Notes: generated by a model from the sequence alone, not told the origin. A DNA stretch of 64,000 bases from Burkholderia guangdongensis (GCF_013403875.1 NZ_JACBNX010000007.1:1-64000); one strand, 5' to 3'. Shown: positions 33,267-43,132, counted from the first letter of the stretch. Numbers and translations: made by a program.

Positions 33267-35972
33267 TTACGCGGTGATTGGCGCAGGCGCCTGATTGCCG
33301 GCGACCGCCTCGTCGCGATCGACGAAGTCGATCGTCAGGTTGCCTTCGGCGGAACTCGCGAGCGAGATCCTGGCCGGTGCGTGGCCGGCCGCCATGCGCG
33401 CCAGCAGTTCGCGGGACACGGTGGGCAGGATACGCTGATCGAGGAACGCATCGACATTGCGTGCGCCGGATTCGCGGGCGAGGCAAAGCTCGGCCATCGC
33501 GCCGATCAGCGAGTCGTCGCATGTGAGCTCGACGTCATGCTGCCTGCGCAGGCGGTCAGCGACCTTCGCGAGCTTGAGACGCACGATCGACGCCAGCGCG
33601 GTTGCGTCGAGCGGCCGGTAGACCAGCGTCCGGAAGCGCGCGAGCAGGGCAGGCTGGAAGTGCGACACCAGTTGCGGATGAATGGCCCGGAGCAGGTCGG
33701 CTTGCGACATTTCGGCATCGTTGGCCGTCGCTTCGTCGATCCGGACGCTACCGAGGTTGGACGTCATCAGGATCACGCAATGGCGGAAATCGATCTTGCG
33801 CCCCTCGCCGTCGCGCATCATCCCGCGGTCGAACACCTGATAGAACAGGTCGAGTACGTCGCGGTGCGCCTTTTCGACTTCGTCGAGCAGCACGACGCCG
33901 TACGGTCGTTGCCGCACGGCTTCGGTCAGGATGCCGCCGCGGCCGTAGCCGACGTAGCCTGGCGGCGACCCCTTCAATTGTGAGACCGTGTGCGCTTCCT
34001 GATACTCCGACATGTTGATCGTCGTGAGCGCGGCTTCACCGCCGAAAAGCAGGTCGGCCAGCGCCAGCGCGGTTTCGGTCTTGCCGACCCCCGATGGTCC
34101 CGCGAGCAGGAAGACGCCGAGCGGTGCATGCTCGTTCTTCAGACCGGCCTTCGCGGTGCGCAGACTCTCGGCGAGCGAAGCGAGCGCATCGTCCTGTGCG
34201 ACCACGCGCGTGGCGAGCCGGGCTTCGAGTGCGAGCAAGCTCTGCAGTTCATCCTCAACCAGATTGCCGACCGGCACGCCGGTCCACTCGGCAACCACGC
34301 GCGCGACCGCTTGTGCATCGACGTCGGCGAAGATCAGCGGCGTCTTGCCCTGCGCGCTGGCGAGCGCGTGGCGCGCGCGCGCCAGCGAGGCGTCGTCGCG
34401 CGCGGATGGATCGATGCAGCGTTGTTCATGCAGCGCCTGAACGAGCTTGAGTTCATGCTCGTAGCGCGTCCGCAGATCGGCCAGCGCTGCCTTCGCGTTC
34501 GCGAGCGCTGCGTCAAGTTCGGCACGGCGCGCTGCTGCGTCCTCGATACCGGCTTGCTGATCGTCTTCAAGCGTTTCGACCTCCAGTTCCAGCGCGCAGA
34601 CCTCGGCCCGGGCGCGCTGCAGCTCCGCCGGCGGCGATTCCAGGCCCATGCGCACGCGTGCCGCGGCCGTGTCGATCAGGTCGACCGCCTTGTCCGGCAA
34701 CTGCCGTGCGGGAATATAGCGGCGCGAGAGCCTGACGGCGGCGACGAGCGCCTCGTCCCGGATGTGGACGTCGTGGTATGTCGCATACCGGCTCTTGAGC
34801 CCGCGCAACATCAGGCACGCCGCGTCGTCGTCGGGCTCGTCGACCTTGATGATCTGGAAGCGGCGCTCGAGCGCGGCGTCGCGCTCGAAGAATTCCTTGT
34901 ACTCGGACCAGGTAGTGGCCGCGATCGTGCGCAACTCGCCGCGCGCGAGCGCGGGCTTGAGCAGGTTGGCGGCGTCGGCGCCACCGGCGGTGTTGCCCGC
35001 GCCGATCAGCGTGTGGGCTTCGTCGATGAACAGCAGGATCGGCACGGGCGAAGCCTGTACCTCGTCGATGACGTTCTTCAGGCGCTGCTCGAATTCGCCC
35101 TTGACGCCGGCGCCGGCCTGCAGCAAACCCAGGTCCAGCGTGAGGATGCGCACATCGCGAATCACATTCGGCACGCTCCGTTCGGCGACGCGCAGCGCGA
35201 GACCCTCGACGAGCGCGGTTTTGCCGACACCGGGCTCGCCAACCAGGATCGGATTGTTCTTGCGCCGCCGGGCGAGCACGTCGACCATCTGCTGGATCTC
35301 GCGATCGCGGCCGAACACAGGATCGATGTCGCCACGACGGGCCTTGTCGGTCAGATCGATCGCGAAGGGGGCCAGCGCGTCGCCCGCGGTCGTCCGTCGG
35401 GGCGCTTGCGATTCCAAAGCCGTGGGCGCGGCCGCCGGCGCATCGCCCGGCGTCAACACGACTGACTTGCCGGCATCCGCTTCGGGTTCTTCGGAGGCGT
35501 TTTCGCAGGAGCGATGAGCGAGACGCGGCAGGAGCCGCTCGATCTGTGCGCTGCTGATCGACAGCAGCGACCATGCATGCTGCGCGCGCAGCACGTGCGG
35601 AGCATCGACGATTGCCTGCAACAGATTGCCCGACCGGATGGACGCGTCCTTCCCGTCCGGCGACGCGCGAAACCACGCATCCTGAAGCACGGTCGCCAGT
35701 TGTGGCGAGAGAGCCGGCTTGCCGCGCAGATTGCGGGGCAGGTGCTCGATCACGGCGATCAGCGCATCCCAGGCCGCGTCGACGTCGATCCCGTAGTGCC
35801 GCAGGATCGCCGGAATATCGCCGTCGCCCGCTTCGATCAGCTTCAACAGCCAGTGCTCGACGGTGATCTCGTCCGAAAGTCGTCCGTGGCATAGGCTCGC
35901 GGCCGCCTCGAGCGTTTTCGCGCAGTGCGGATCGAGCCGACGGAGCAGGTGGGTGGTGTTTCGAAGAGTCAT
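33267..35972 (-). CDS. tssH: T6SS sheath-recycling ATPase TssH (ClpV)
   Basis: A 901-residue Hsp100/Clp ATPase. The N-terminal ClpV domain (1-160) binds contracted TssC sheath. D1 carries Walker A GEPGVGKT (245-252) and D2 carries GPSGVGKT near 629. A coiled middle domain lies between (QRARAEVCALELEVETLEDDQQ region). It unfolds the contracted TssB/TssC sheath for reuse. Its start is 18 bp after hcp and its stop 13 bp before tssE. Length and motifs are normal for the family, so I see no sign of decay. Confidence 0.95.
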   Translation of the reverse strand: MTLRNTTHLLRRLDPHCAKTLEAAASLCHGRLSDEITVEHWLLKLIEAGDGDIPAILRHYGIDVDAAWDALIAVIEHLPRNLRGKPALSPQLATVLQDAWFRASPDGKDASIRSGNLLQAIVDAPHVLRAQHAWSLLSISSAQIERLLPRLAHRSCENASEEPEADAGKSVVLTPGDAPAAAPTALESQAPRRTTAGDALAPFAIDLTDKARRGDIDPVFGRDREIQQMVDVLARRRKNNPILVGEPGVGKTALVEGLALRVAERSVPNVIRDVRILTLDLGLLQAGAGVKGEFEQRLKNVIDEVQASPVPILLFIDEAHTLIGAGNTAGGADAANLLKPALARGELRTIAATTWSEYKEFFERDAALERRFQIIKVDEPDDDAACLMLRGLKSRYATYHDVHIRDEALVAAVRLSRRYIPARQLPDKAVDLIDTAAARVRMGLESPPAELQRARAEVCALELEVETLEDDQQAGIEDAAARRAELDAALANAKAALADLRTRYEHELKLVQALHEQRCIDPSARDDASLARARHALASAQGKTPLIFADVDAQAVARVVAEWTGVPVGNLVEDELQSLLALEARLATRVVAQDDALASLAESLRTAKAGLKNEHAPLGVFLLAGPSGVGKTETALALADLLFGGEAALTTINMSEYQEAHTVSQLKGSPPGYVGYGRGGILTEAVRQRPYGVVLLDEVEKAHRDVLDLFYQVFDRGMMRDGEGRKIDFRHCVILMTSNLGSVRIDEATANDAEMSQADLLRAIHPQLVSHFQPALLARFRTLVYRPLDATALASIVRLKLAKVADRLRRQHDVELTCDDSLIGAMAELCLARESGARNVDAFLDQRILPTVSRELLARMAAGHAPARISLASSAEGNLTIDFVDRDEAVAGNQAPAPITA

Positions 35973-35990
35973 GATGGAGTGGTCTGGATA

Positions 35991-36476
35991 TCACGAGCGC
36001 TCGTTCCACGTATCCTTGTGGATGATGTTGCCGTCCTTGTAGGACCAGGTGATCGTCTCGTAGCGCAGTTCGATGTTCTCGAGATGGTTGTGCTTCTCGT
36101 AGTCCGGATTCTTGATGTCGTGCATCACCGGATTCACCGCGACAATCTTGACGTTGTCGAGCCGCGTGTTGAAGTATTCCTTTTCCTTGCCCGCGTCGTC
36201 GATCTTGTACCACTTGATTTCGACGCACTTGAGGGTCTGGCCGGTCGTTACCGCTTTATAGAGGTACGGCGTCGATGCATCGGTTTCCTTCGTCAGCGTG
36301 ATCGGCTTGTGAATGCGCGTGCCGGTCAGCTTGCCGGTGTTGCCATCGGTCGGGATGTGCACGCCGTGACCGAATTCGACGAGCTCGACGCTGCCTTCAC
36401 GGCCCTGAACGGTCACCGAACCCTTGATGTCGGCGCCGCCATCGTCCTTGAGCCACATGTAAGCCGGAATGGCCAT
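35991..36476 (-). CDS. hcp: T6SS tube protein Hcp (TssD)
   Basis: A 161-residue Hcp, beginning MAIPAYMWLKDDGGADIKGS and continuing with the family's EFGHGVHIPTD, THKPITLTKETDASTPYL-like and CVEIKWYKIDD strands. It forms the hexameric rings of the inner tube and can carry small effectors. A GGAG site precedes the ATG. It is separated from the upstream OmpA-like gene by 95 bp holding a hairpin, a possible point for separate hcp mRNA processing. Confidence 0.95.
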   Translation of the reverse strand: MAIPAYMWLKDDGGADIKGSVTVQGREGSVELVEFGHGVHIPTDGNTGKLTGTRIHKPITLTKETDASTPYLYKAVTTGQTLKCVEIKWYKIDDAGKEKEYFNTRLDNVKIVAVNPVMHDIKNPDYEKHNHLENIELRYETITWSYKDGNIIHKDTWNERS

Positions 36477-36535
36477 CTTTCACTCCATTTTCGTACTACG
36501 ACAATCGCCCGGAGCCAGCCGCCGAGCTTCAGAAT

Positions 36536-36556
36536 CCCGAAGCGGATGGCTTCGGG
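36536..36556 (-). terminator. Hairpin between the OmpA-like gene and hcp
   Basis: Eight-base perfect arms CCCGAAGC and GCTTCGGG around a five-base loop, 15 bases beyond the OmpA-like stop on the minus strand. No T tract, so it may act as attenuator or RNA-processing site rather than a full terminator. Confidence 0.5.
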
Positions 36557-36571
36557 GGTTAAAACCGTTCG

Positions 36572-38293
36572 TTACTTCCTCGCGTCAGGAACCAGCGTGA
36601 TCTCCACTCGCCGGTTTCTGGCGCGCCCGTCGGGTGTGTCGTTACGCGCGATCGCCCGGGTATCGCCGTATCCCTGAATCGCAAACCGCGTCGCCGGCAT
36701 ACCGGACGCCTCGATCAGCCAGTCGCGCACGGCTTCCGCGCGCGCCGTCGAAAGCGCGAGGTTGCTATCGGGATGGCCGACGTTGTCGGTGTATCCCGCG
36801 ACGAGAATCCGCTTGTCCGGATGCGCGTTGATCATGTCGAGCGCATCGACCATCGCACGCGTCGAGCCGGGCTTCAGCTGCGCGCGGCCGCTGTCGAACA
36901 GCGACATGCTGTCGAGCGTGACGACCGCGGGCGGTAGGGGCGGCGGCACATAGGACGCAATCGCGTCGTTGAGCGCCGGCATCAGCCGCACGCCCCGGTA
37001 CATGCCGAACGACAGGCGCAGCGGAACACCCGTGCGCGCATACCGGTCGAGCTGGTCGCGATCGGCGACGAGCGCCTGCAACGCGTCGCGCTTGGCGGCA
37101 TCGTGCGCGGCGGGGATCATCGAGTAGCGGCTGAGATCCGCGCCGATACGCGTGAGCAGCGCCTCGTTGTTCTTCGCGGCGCCCCAGAATGCAACGGCGG
37201 CCGCACAGGCCAGCAAGGCCAGAGCATGGGCAAGGGCAGTCCGGCGCGCGGACATCCAGTGCCGGCGGGGCATCGCTTCGATCAACGGCTGTGGCAGCGG
37301 CCACGGCAACGGCGAGGCGCTGGCATCCGCGCGCATCACTCGGGTCTGCATCTCGACATCACGCTCCCACGGGCTTCCTGATCCGCTCGCGGGGCCGCAA
37401 TCGATCCAGCCGGTGCCGAACAGCGCCCAGGGCGTAGCCGGATGCCGCCGGTCCGAGAGCGCGCCGAGCACGACCCGCTGCGTCCATCCGATGATCGACG
37501 CGAGGGCCGCGGCACGGACCGCCGTGATCTGATCCCCGGCCGCGCGCTGCACCTCGTTCTGGGCAGCACGGATCATCGGTTTGAAACGGTCAGCGTCTGC
37601 CAGGCGAGTCGCGGAGGACACGCCGTACCATTGCGGCACGGCGAGACCGACAGGGCCGGTCGTGAGCCGCTGGTAGACCGCGACATACCCCGGCAGTCGC
37701 GCGCCAAGCAGGCGGGCGCCATCGGCGACCGCCTGTCGCACGAAGCGCAGTTGCTGCGTCAGCATGTCCGTTCCCGTGTGCAGGGCGGGCGCGACCGTTA
37801 GCACGACGCCGTCCGGCGCACGTCCATCGTGCCACTGCGTGACCGCCACGGCGAGTCGCGGCAGATCCTGTACCCGATCGACGCGCAGCCAGATCCCGCC
37901 GTCGCCGACGTGCGCATGCCGTACTTCCCCAGCCCGGTCGAACAGCGCAGACAGGCCGTCGCCGGTTACCAGCACGAGCGGCATTCGCGTGCGCAGCTTC
38001 ACGGGGATGTCGGCCGTCGCCGCGCCCAGTGCAGTCAGCGCGTGCGCGCTCTGCTCACGCGCGCGGAAAAGTTGGCGAGTGCGCCACCCGACGAGCGCGA
38101 TGGCCACGATTCCGACGCTCGCCGTGAGCGTCCAGACCGCGACACGGCCGAACGGCAGCACGAGCCAGATCACCGCGAGCGCCAGCGCGGTCGCGAACAC
38201 GGTCATGACGGGATATGGGTGGCCCAACGCCTCGTGAGCATGATCGGGCATCGGCGCTGACGCAGTAGAAAGGACGGGGACGTCGGACTTCAC
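36572..38293 (-). CDS. T6SS-associated OmpA-domain membrane protein
   Basis: A 573-residue protein. Two membrane helices near residues 30-65 (MTVFATALALAVIWLVLPFG ...), a large middle region, another helix near 355 (AHALALLACAAAVAFWGAA), and a C-terminal OmpA peptidoglycan-binding domain (about 445-573: SMSLFDSG, GYTDNVGHPDSNLALS, QGYGDTRAIA, RARNRRVEI). In T6SS it would anchor the membrane complex to peptidoglycan, as a TagL-like partner of TssL. The start is GTG at 38293, overlapping the tssL stop (GTGA). An ATG inside tssL would give an unlikely long overlap. Confidence 0.85.
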   Translation of the reverse strand: MKSDVPVLSTASAPMPDHAHEALGHPYPVMTVFATALALAVIWLVLPFGRVAVWTLTASVGIVAIALVGWRTRQLFRAREQSAHALTALGAATADIPVKLRTRMPLVLVTGDGLSALFDRAGEVRHAHVGDGGIWLRVDRVQDLPRLAVAVTQWHDGRAPDGVVLTVAPALHTGTDMLTQQLRFVRQAVADGARLLGARLPGYVAVYQRLTTGPVGLAVPQWYGVSSATRLADADRFKPMIRAAQNEVQRAAGDQITAVRAAALASIIGWTQRVVLGALSDRRHPATPWALFGTGWIDCGPASGSGSPWERDVEMQTRVMRADASASPLPWPLPQPLIEAMPRRHWMSARRTALAHALALLACAAAVAFWGAAKNNEALLTRIGADLSRYSMIPAAHDAAKRDALQALVADRDQLDRYARTGVPLRLSFGMYRGVRLMPALNDAIASYVPPPLPPAVVTLDSMSLFDSGRAQLKPGSTRAMVDALDMINAHPDKRILVAGYTDNVGHPDSNLALSTARAEAVRDWLIEASGMPATRFAIQGYGDTRAIARNDTPDGRARNRRVEITLVPDARK

Positions 38294-39030
38294 GGTTGAA
38301 CGACCTTTGCCGGCACGAGATGCTCGACCTGCATGTCGAGCCCAGCGGCCCAGGCACCCCATACGATCGCTGCGGCAACGCAGCCGATACCTGCGATCGC
38401 CCAAGGCGAAAGACGATAAAACCAGTCGGAAAGCCGACGTTCGGCACGATCGGCGTTGAACGGCTGCTCCCGCGACGGACGCAGCCTGTCCAACTGGGCA
38501 TCCAGCGAGCGGATCAGTGCGGCGCGCTTCGCTTCGCCCTCGCGCGCGTAACGGGCGTATCGGCCGACGAAGCCGCACCCGAGGACGGCCGAATAGCACT
38601 CGAGCAGGTCGACCTGCGGCGGCGTCTCACGCATGCGTGCTTCGAGCCGGTCGAACACGCGCTCGCCGGCGTCGTGCAGGTTGAATTGCTCGACCTGCAA
38701 CGGCTTCAGGGCCCATCCGGACCGGCTGTCAGTCGGCAGATACCGCAGCGCCGTTTCGTCCAGCAGGCCGCACTGTGCGACCAGCGCCTCGTTGCGCACG
38801 TCTTCCGGATAACCCCGTCGCTCCAGCGCGAGCGAGAAACTGTCGATGAGCTGCCGGCAGTGCTTGCGCAATGCGCCCGCATCACGCGTCTGCCCACCCG
38901 GCGCAAGCGTCGTGACGAGCAGCGCCGTGTTGCTCAGCAGGTCGCGAATACCGTCGCCAGATACGCGGCCGGCGCCCGTCGCCCCCTGCAAGAGGGCAGC
39001 TTCGTGTCGGTTGGGAGTCACGGCGTTCAT
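38290..39030 (-). CDS. tssL: T6SS membrane-complex protein TssL (DotU/IcmH)
   Basis: A 246-residue DotU-family protein. A cytoplasmic helical domain (about 25-200; RDLLSNTALLV, the LIDSFSLALERRGYPEDVRNEALVAQCGLLDE core) is followed by a C-terminal membrane helix (about 208-230, AIAGIGCVAAAIVWGAWAAG). It links TssM to the baseplate in the inner membrane. It lacks its own OmpA domain; that domain is in the next gene. The ATG overlaps the tssK stop (ATGA). Confidence 0.92.
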   Translation of the reverse strand: MNAVTPNRHEAALLQGATGAGRVSGDGIRDLLSNTALLVTTLAPGGQTRDAGALRKHCRQLIDSFSLALERRGYPEDVRNEALVAQCGLLDETALRYLPTDSRSGWALKPLQVEQFNLHDAGERVFDRLEARMRETPPQVDLLECYSAVLGCGFVGRYARYAREGEAKRAALIRSLDAQLDRLRPSREQPFNADRAERRLSDWFYRLSPWAIAGIGCVAAAIVWGAWAAGLDMQVEHLVPAKVVQP

Positions 39031-40379
39031 GCGCGCAGCACCGCGTAGAGTTCGAGCGATGCGTCGGGCACTGACGCCGGCAGGTAGATCTGACAGGCGC
39101 GCGAGGCGAGCATCCGGGCGTGCGCCGGATCGTTCGAATCGAGCGCGAAATACTGGTTGTCGAGCCGCACCGGAATCGCGGCCGGCACGCGCTGCACCGC
39201 ATTGAGCGGAATGCCTGGCAGCGCGGAATTGACGATGTGCTCGACGTCGTCCGGCGCGCCGATCTTGCAGAGCTTGGGGAACTGCTCGACGAGCTCGAAG
39301 GCGGACATCGGCGCATTGACCGACAGGTACCAGTCGACCGCATCGTCGACGATACGGGTGTCGAGGAACTGCCCGGTCCACGTTGTCGGCGTCTGGCGCG
39401 TGAGGCCGATCGACACGACCCGCGATGGAATGATCGCGTCGAGCAGATCGCGGATCGTCGACTCGAGTTTCGCGAACACCTCGTCGGCTCGACCATGGTC
39501 GTAGGCTGGAATGTCCGTGAGCTGCGCGGCAGTCGAGAAGGTCATTAGCGCGCTGGCCAACTGCGCGAGCGTGGCGTACAGATGCTCCGGCGAACGGCTC
39601 GGGTGCGTGGCAAACAGTCGCAGTTGCGGCCACGCCGCATGGATGCAGTGAAGCAGCCAAAACAGCTGCACGTCGGCCACACCGTATTCGACGACCCGCT
39701 CGATGCGCTCGCTGCGGCACGCGCCGAGCGCGAGGCTCTTTGCATGCAGGATGTCGGCCAGGCGATTGATCCGCTCAAGGTGGAGTGGGTGGCTGCCAAG
39801 CGTCAGGCACGGCGGCACGAACCGGTGATCGATCTGGAACTGGCCGCTGGTCGCACGGGTGAGCCGTGCGATCACGCAGTCCGTGTCGTCCGCATGCGAC
39901 TCGAAGTCGAGCAGCAGTCGCACCGCGTGGCGTTCGGCCGCGATCTCGGTCTCGCCGGTTCCGTTCAGGTCCGTAACCGTAACGAATTCGCGGTATGAGC
40001 GGCGAGGGCGCGCACGCGTGGCCTCGTCGAAGCGGCAGTTGTTGCCGTTGGCATCCGGCAGCGCGAGCGCGGCGAGCACGACGACGCTCTGCCGATCGGC
40101 CGGCACGCCTTGCGTCAGATCGCGAGCGGGCGGCAGCGCATCGGCGATGGACGTATCGATCGGGGTGCCGTCCGGAAATCGCAACTTGAGTCGGGTGAGC
40201 TTCAAGCGTCCCGTTACCAGTGCTTCCTCGTCGATCTCAACGCCAAGTGTGCCCCACGGCTGAGCGAGTGCCGCCGAGGCGAGTTGATGTAGCGCAAATT
40301 CGCCCCAGCGCTGCTGCTGCTGGAAATGCTGCTGCGTCAGGATGAGCCCCTCGTGGAACAGCGGTTTGTCGATCCGCAT
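39027..40379 (-). CDS. tssK: T6SS baseplate protein TssK
   Basis: A 450-residue TssK: N-terminal PLFHEGLILTQQHFQQQ opening, a shoulder domain and a C-terminal head region (about 310-450). It connects the TssE/F/G baseplate wedges with the TssJLM membrane complex. It is the first gene of the minus arm and starts at the edge of the AT-rich divergent region. Length is normal for the family. Confidence 0.93.
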   Translation of the reverse strand: MRIDKPLFHEGLILTQQHFQQQQRWGEFALHQLASAALAQPWGTLGVEIDEEALVTGRLKLTRLKLRFPDGTPIDTSIADALPPARDLTQGVPADRQSVVVLAALALPDANGNNCRFDEATRARPRRSYREFVTVTDLNGTGETEIAAERHAVRLLLDFESHADDTDCVIARLTRATSGQFQIDHRFVPPCLTLGSHPLHLERINRLADILHAKSLALGACRSERIERVVEYGVADVQLFWLLHCIHAAWPQLRLFATHPSRSPEHLYATLAQLASALMTFSTAAQLTDIPAYDHGRADEVFAKLESTIRDLLDAIIPSRVVSIGLTRQTPTTWTGQFLDTRIVDDAVDWYLSVNAPMSAFELVEQFPKLCKIGAPDDVEHIVNSALPGIPLNAVQRVPAAIPVRLDNQYFALDSNDPAHARMLASRACQIYLPASVPDASLELYAVLRA

Positions 40380-40966
40380 AAGTGTGGTCTGTTTGTTCGT
40401 TATCGGTGCAAGGTCGTAAACCTATACACGATATTCATCGGTCGGCGCAATAAAAAAGTAATTTGGATTGCTAAATTAAATATTAATAATGGATGTTGAT
40501 ATCAAATTTATATTGACGAATTTCTTGATATTTGGATTGTTGAGATTGTGGCGTGGGGAGGATTTTCGAGATAGCGGAGAAGTCGCACATCAACCCCGCC
40601 GACAGTACCTAAGGGACGGGGTTGGAGATGATCTCAAGGCAAGATCTCCTGCTACGTGACGACAAAGCGTGTAAAAGTAGAAATAAGAAGACAGCAAATC
40701 TCAAAATAAATAATTATGAAATTTAACATTTGATTAACTTTCTAATGTGATTCGGATGTGCAACACGCTTTGACGAGTGTCGGGTTTACCATGTATAAGT
40801 GCCGTTCGCTTTCGCCGTACGAACGGAGGCCACCCGATGAAATATCGATCGGGATGCGCTGCGAATCATGTGTTTCGCCCACATGCGCAATGTGTCGAAT
40901 GGGTTGGAATCGTGCCGGATGCGTTGTGCGCGTGCTCCGTGATTGGCTTTAAAAAAAGGATTACGA
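40380..40966. promoter_or_regulatory. AT-rich divergent promoter region of the T6SS
   Basis: About 590 bp between tssK and tssB. 40430-40545 and 40665-40765 are strikingly AT-rich (AATTAAATATTAATAATGG; AAATAAATAATTATG) in an otherwise GC-rich locus. A TTGACG hexamer lies at 40513-40518, but no good -10 stands at the right distance; no sigma-54 TGGCAC-N5-TTGC element was found. A 45-codon frame from ATG 40837 to 40974 (after GAGG) overlaps the tssB start by eight bases and might be a leader peptide. The region probably binds H-NS-like or other xenogeneic silencers, by inference. Confidence 0.55.
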
Positions 40967-41479
40967 ATGGATAGCTTTCAGAGAGAAATTCCGAAAAGTC
41001 GCGTTTCGATCACGCTGGATCTGCATACGGGTGGCGCCCAGAAGAAGGTCGAACTGCCGTTGAAGCTGCTCGTTGCGGGCGACTTCAGCGCGGGCCGGGA
41101 ACAGGCGCCGCTGGCCGAGCGCAAGAAGATCAACATCGACAAGAACAACTTCGATGCGGTCCTGGCGGACTATGCGCCCGATCTGAAGGTCGCCGCGGAA
41201 AATATGCTGGCGGGCGATGGCTCGGAGCTGCCGGTGAACCTCTCGTTCCGCTCGATGAAGGACTTCGAGCCGGAACAGGTCGCCCGCCAGATTCCGGAAC
41301 TGCAGGCGATGCTGGCGATGCGCAATCTGATGCGCGATTTGAAGAGCAACCTGCTCGACAACGGCACGTTCCGCCGTGAGTTCGAGAAGGTTCTGAAGGA
41401 TAAGCGCCTGTCCGACAAGCTGCGCGGCGAACTGGCGCAGATCGCCACCGCGGCGACGCAGCAGGAAGGCCACGCCTGA
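40967..41479 (+). CDS. tssB: T6SS contractile sheath protein TssB
   Basis: A 170-residue TssB: N-terminal PKSRVSITLDLHTGG, KVELPLKLLVAGDFS, ERKKINIDKNNFDAVL, and a C-terminal RNLMRDLKSNLLDN with FRREFEKVL. It forms the contractile sheath with TssC. The start at 40967 follows an AAGGA site; an in-frame start 24 bases earlier would add eight unlikely residues. First gene of the plus arm. Confidence 0.95.
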   Translation: MDSFQREIPKSRVSITLDLHTGGAQKKVELPLKLLVAGDFSAGREQAPLAERKKINIDKNNFDAVLADYAPDLKVAAENMLAGDGSELPVNLSFRSMKDFEPEQVARQIPELQAMLAMRNLMRDLKSNLLDNGTFRREFEKVLKDKRLSDKLRGELAQIATAATQQEGHA

Positions 41480-41552
41480 GCGCGGCGGGCCCGAGCGTGC
41501 CTTTACCGCATTCCGCAACCAGATAGCGTTACAAACGCAGACAGGATAAGAA

Positions 41553-43085
41553 ATGAAACAGAACGAATCCCGTCAGGGCGCAGCCGAGACCGTTGTGCTC
41601 GAGAACGAAAGCGTCTACGCCGCGCTGTGCAACAAGATCAACCTGAAGCCGGTCGCCGAGGCGCGGCCACTTGCAGCGTTTCGCGATAACGATACGCTGT
41701 CGGAGGCATCGGCCGACGAACGCGTCGCCCGTGGCATGGACGCGCTGCTCAACCTGATCGCGAAGGAAAGCAAACCGGTCGACCGCCTGGACAAGTCGCT
41801 GCTCGACTTCCATATCGGCCAGCTCGACCGGCAGATCAGCCGTCAGCTCGACGCCGTCATGCACACGCCGGAGTTTCAGGCGCTCGAAGGCCGTTGGCGC
41901 GGTCTGAAGATGCTTGTCTCGCGCACGGACTTCCGCAAGAACGCGAGGATCGAGGTGCTCGACGTGTCGAAAGACGCGCTGCAGCGCGACTTCGAGGATT
42001 CGCCCGAGCTGATCCAGAGCGGGCTGTACCGCCTCACGTACATCGAGGAGTACGACACGCCAGGCGGTCAGCCGATCAGCGCAATGATCAGCGACTTCGA
42101 ATTCGCGAATTCGCCGCACGACGTCGCGTTGTTGCGCAACATCTCGAAGGTCGCGGCCGCCGCGCACATGCCGTTCATCGGTTCGGTGGGCGCCGCGTTC
42201 TTCGGCAAGCACTCGATGGAGGAAGTCGCCGCGATCCAGGACATCGGCAACTACTTCGACCGCGCCGAATACATCAAATGGAAGAGCTTCCGCGACACGG
42301 ACGATGCGCGCTACGTCGGCCTGACGATGCCGCGCGTGCTGGGTCGCCTGCCTTACGGCAAGGACACGACGCCCGTGCGCGCCTTCAACTACGAAGAAGC
42401 GGTGAAGGGTCCGGACCACGACAAGTACCTGTGGGTCAACGCGTCGTTCGCCTTTGCGGCCAACATGGTGCGCAGCTTCGTGCAAAACGGCTGGTGCGTG
42501 CAGATCCGTGGCCCGCAGGCGGGCGGCAGGGTCGAGGACCTGCCGGTGCATCTGTATGACCTCGGCACCGGCGTGCAGCCGAAGATCCCGACCGAGGTGC
42601 TGATTCCGGAGACGCGCGAATTCGAATTCGCGAATCTCGGCTTCATCCCGTTGTCGTTCTACAAGAACCACGACTTCGCGTGCTTCTTCTCGGCCAGCTC
42701 GACACAGAAGCCGGCGCTGTACGAAACCAGGGAAGCGACGGCCAATAGCCGCATCAACGCGCGCCTGCCGTACATCTTCCTGCTGTCGCGCATCGCACAC
42801 TACCTGAAGCTGATCCAGCGCGAGAACATCGGCACGACCAAGGACCGGCGACTGCTCGAGCTCGAGCTGAATAGCTGGATCAAGGCTCTGGTGACCGAAA
42901 TGAAGGATCCAGGTGACGAGCTGCAGGCCTCGCACCCGCTACGCGACGCCAAGGTGACCGTCGAGGACATCGAAGACAACCCGGGCTTCTTCCGCATCAA
43001 GCTCTTCATCATTCCGCACTTCCAGGTCGAAGGGATGGACATCGGGCTGTCTCTGGTGTCGCAGATGCCCAAGGCGAAGAACTGA
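41553..43085 (+). CDS. tssC: T6SS contractile sheath protein TssC
   Basis: A 510-residue TssC with the family's hallmarks: QLDRQISRQLDAVMHTPEFQALEGRWRGL, the LSRTDFRK-like strand, PFIGSVGAAFFGK, and the C-terminal KVTVEDIEDNPGFFRIKLFIIPHFQVEGMD. It polymerises with TssB; the C-terminal region is recognised by ClpV. It begins 73 bp after tssB. A GC hairpin sits in the 88 bp after it. Confidence 0.96.
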   Translation: MKQNESRQGAAETVVLENESVYAALCNKINLKPVAEARPLAAFRDNDTLSEASADERVARGMDALLNLIAKESKPVDRLDKSLLDFHIGQLDRQISRQLDAVMHTPEFQALEGRWRGLKMLVSRTDFRKNARIEVLDVSKDALQRDFEDSPELIQSGLYRLTYIEEYDTPGGQPISAMISDFEFANSPHDVALLRNISKVAAAAHMPFIGSVGAAFFGKHSMEEVAAIQDIGNYFDRAEYIKWKSFRDTDDARYVGLTMPRVLGRLPYGKDTTPVRAFNYEEAVKGPDHDKYLWVNASFAFAANMVRSFVQNGWCVQIRGPQAGGRVEDLPVHLYDLGTGVQPKIPTEVLIPETREFEFANLGFIPLSFYKNHDFACFFSASSTQKPALYETREATANSRINARLPYIFLLSRIAHYLKLIQRENIGTTKDRRLLELELNSWIKALVTEMKDPGDELQASHPLRDAKVTVEDIEDNPGFFRIKLFIIPHFQVEGMDIGLSLVSQMPKAKN

Positions 43086-43107
43086 TCCGACATCGGTTCA
43101 GCGCATC

Positions 43108-43132
43108 CGCCGGGGTCATGGAGGCCCCGGCG
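43108..43132 (+). terminator. Hairpin between tssC and vgrG
   Basis: Perfect eight-base arms CGCCGGGG and CCCCGGCG around a nine-base loop, 22 bases after the tssC stop, followed by TCGCCATTCGTTTTCC. It could attenuate transcription from structural genes into the vgrG/effector genes. Confidence 0.55.

Noticed and set aside
33990..35465. Long plus-strand open frame antisense to tssH
   Set aside because: Shadow of tssH codon bias; no motifs and no ribosome-binding site.
40504..40545. Sigma-70 promoter from TTGACG at 40513
   Set aside because: No acceptable -10 hexamer at 16-18 bases; noted only as part of the AT-rich region.
40777..40974. 65-codon frame upstream of tssB as a full gene
   Set aside because: Only the inner 45-codon version has a GAGG element, and no homology is visible; kept as a possible leader peptide, not a gene call.
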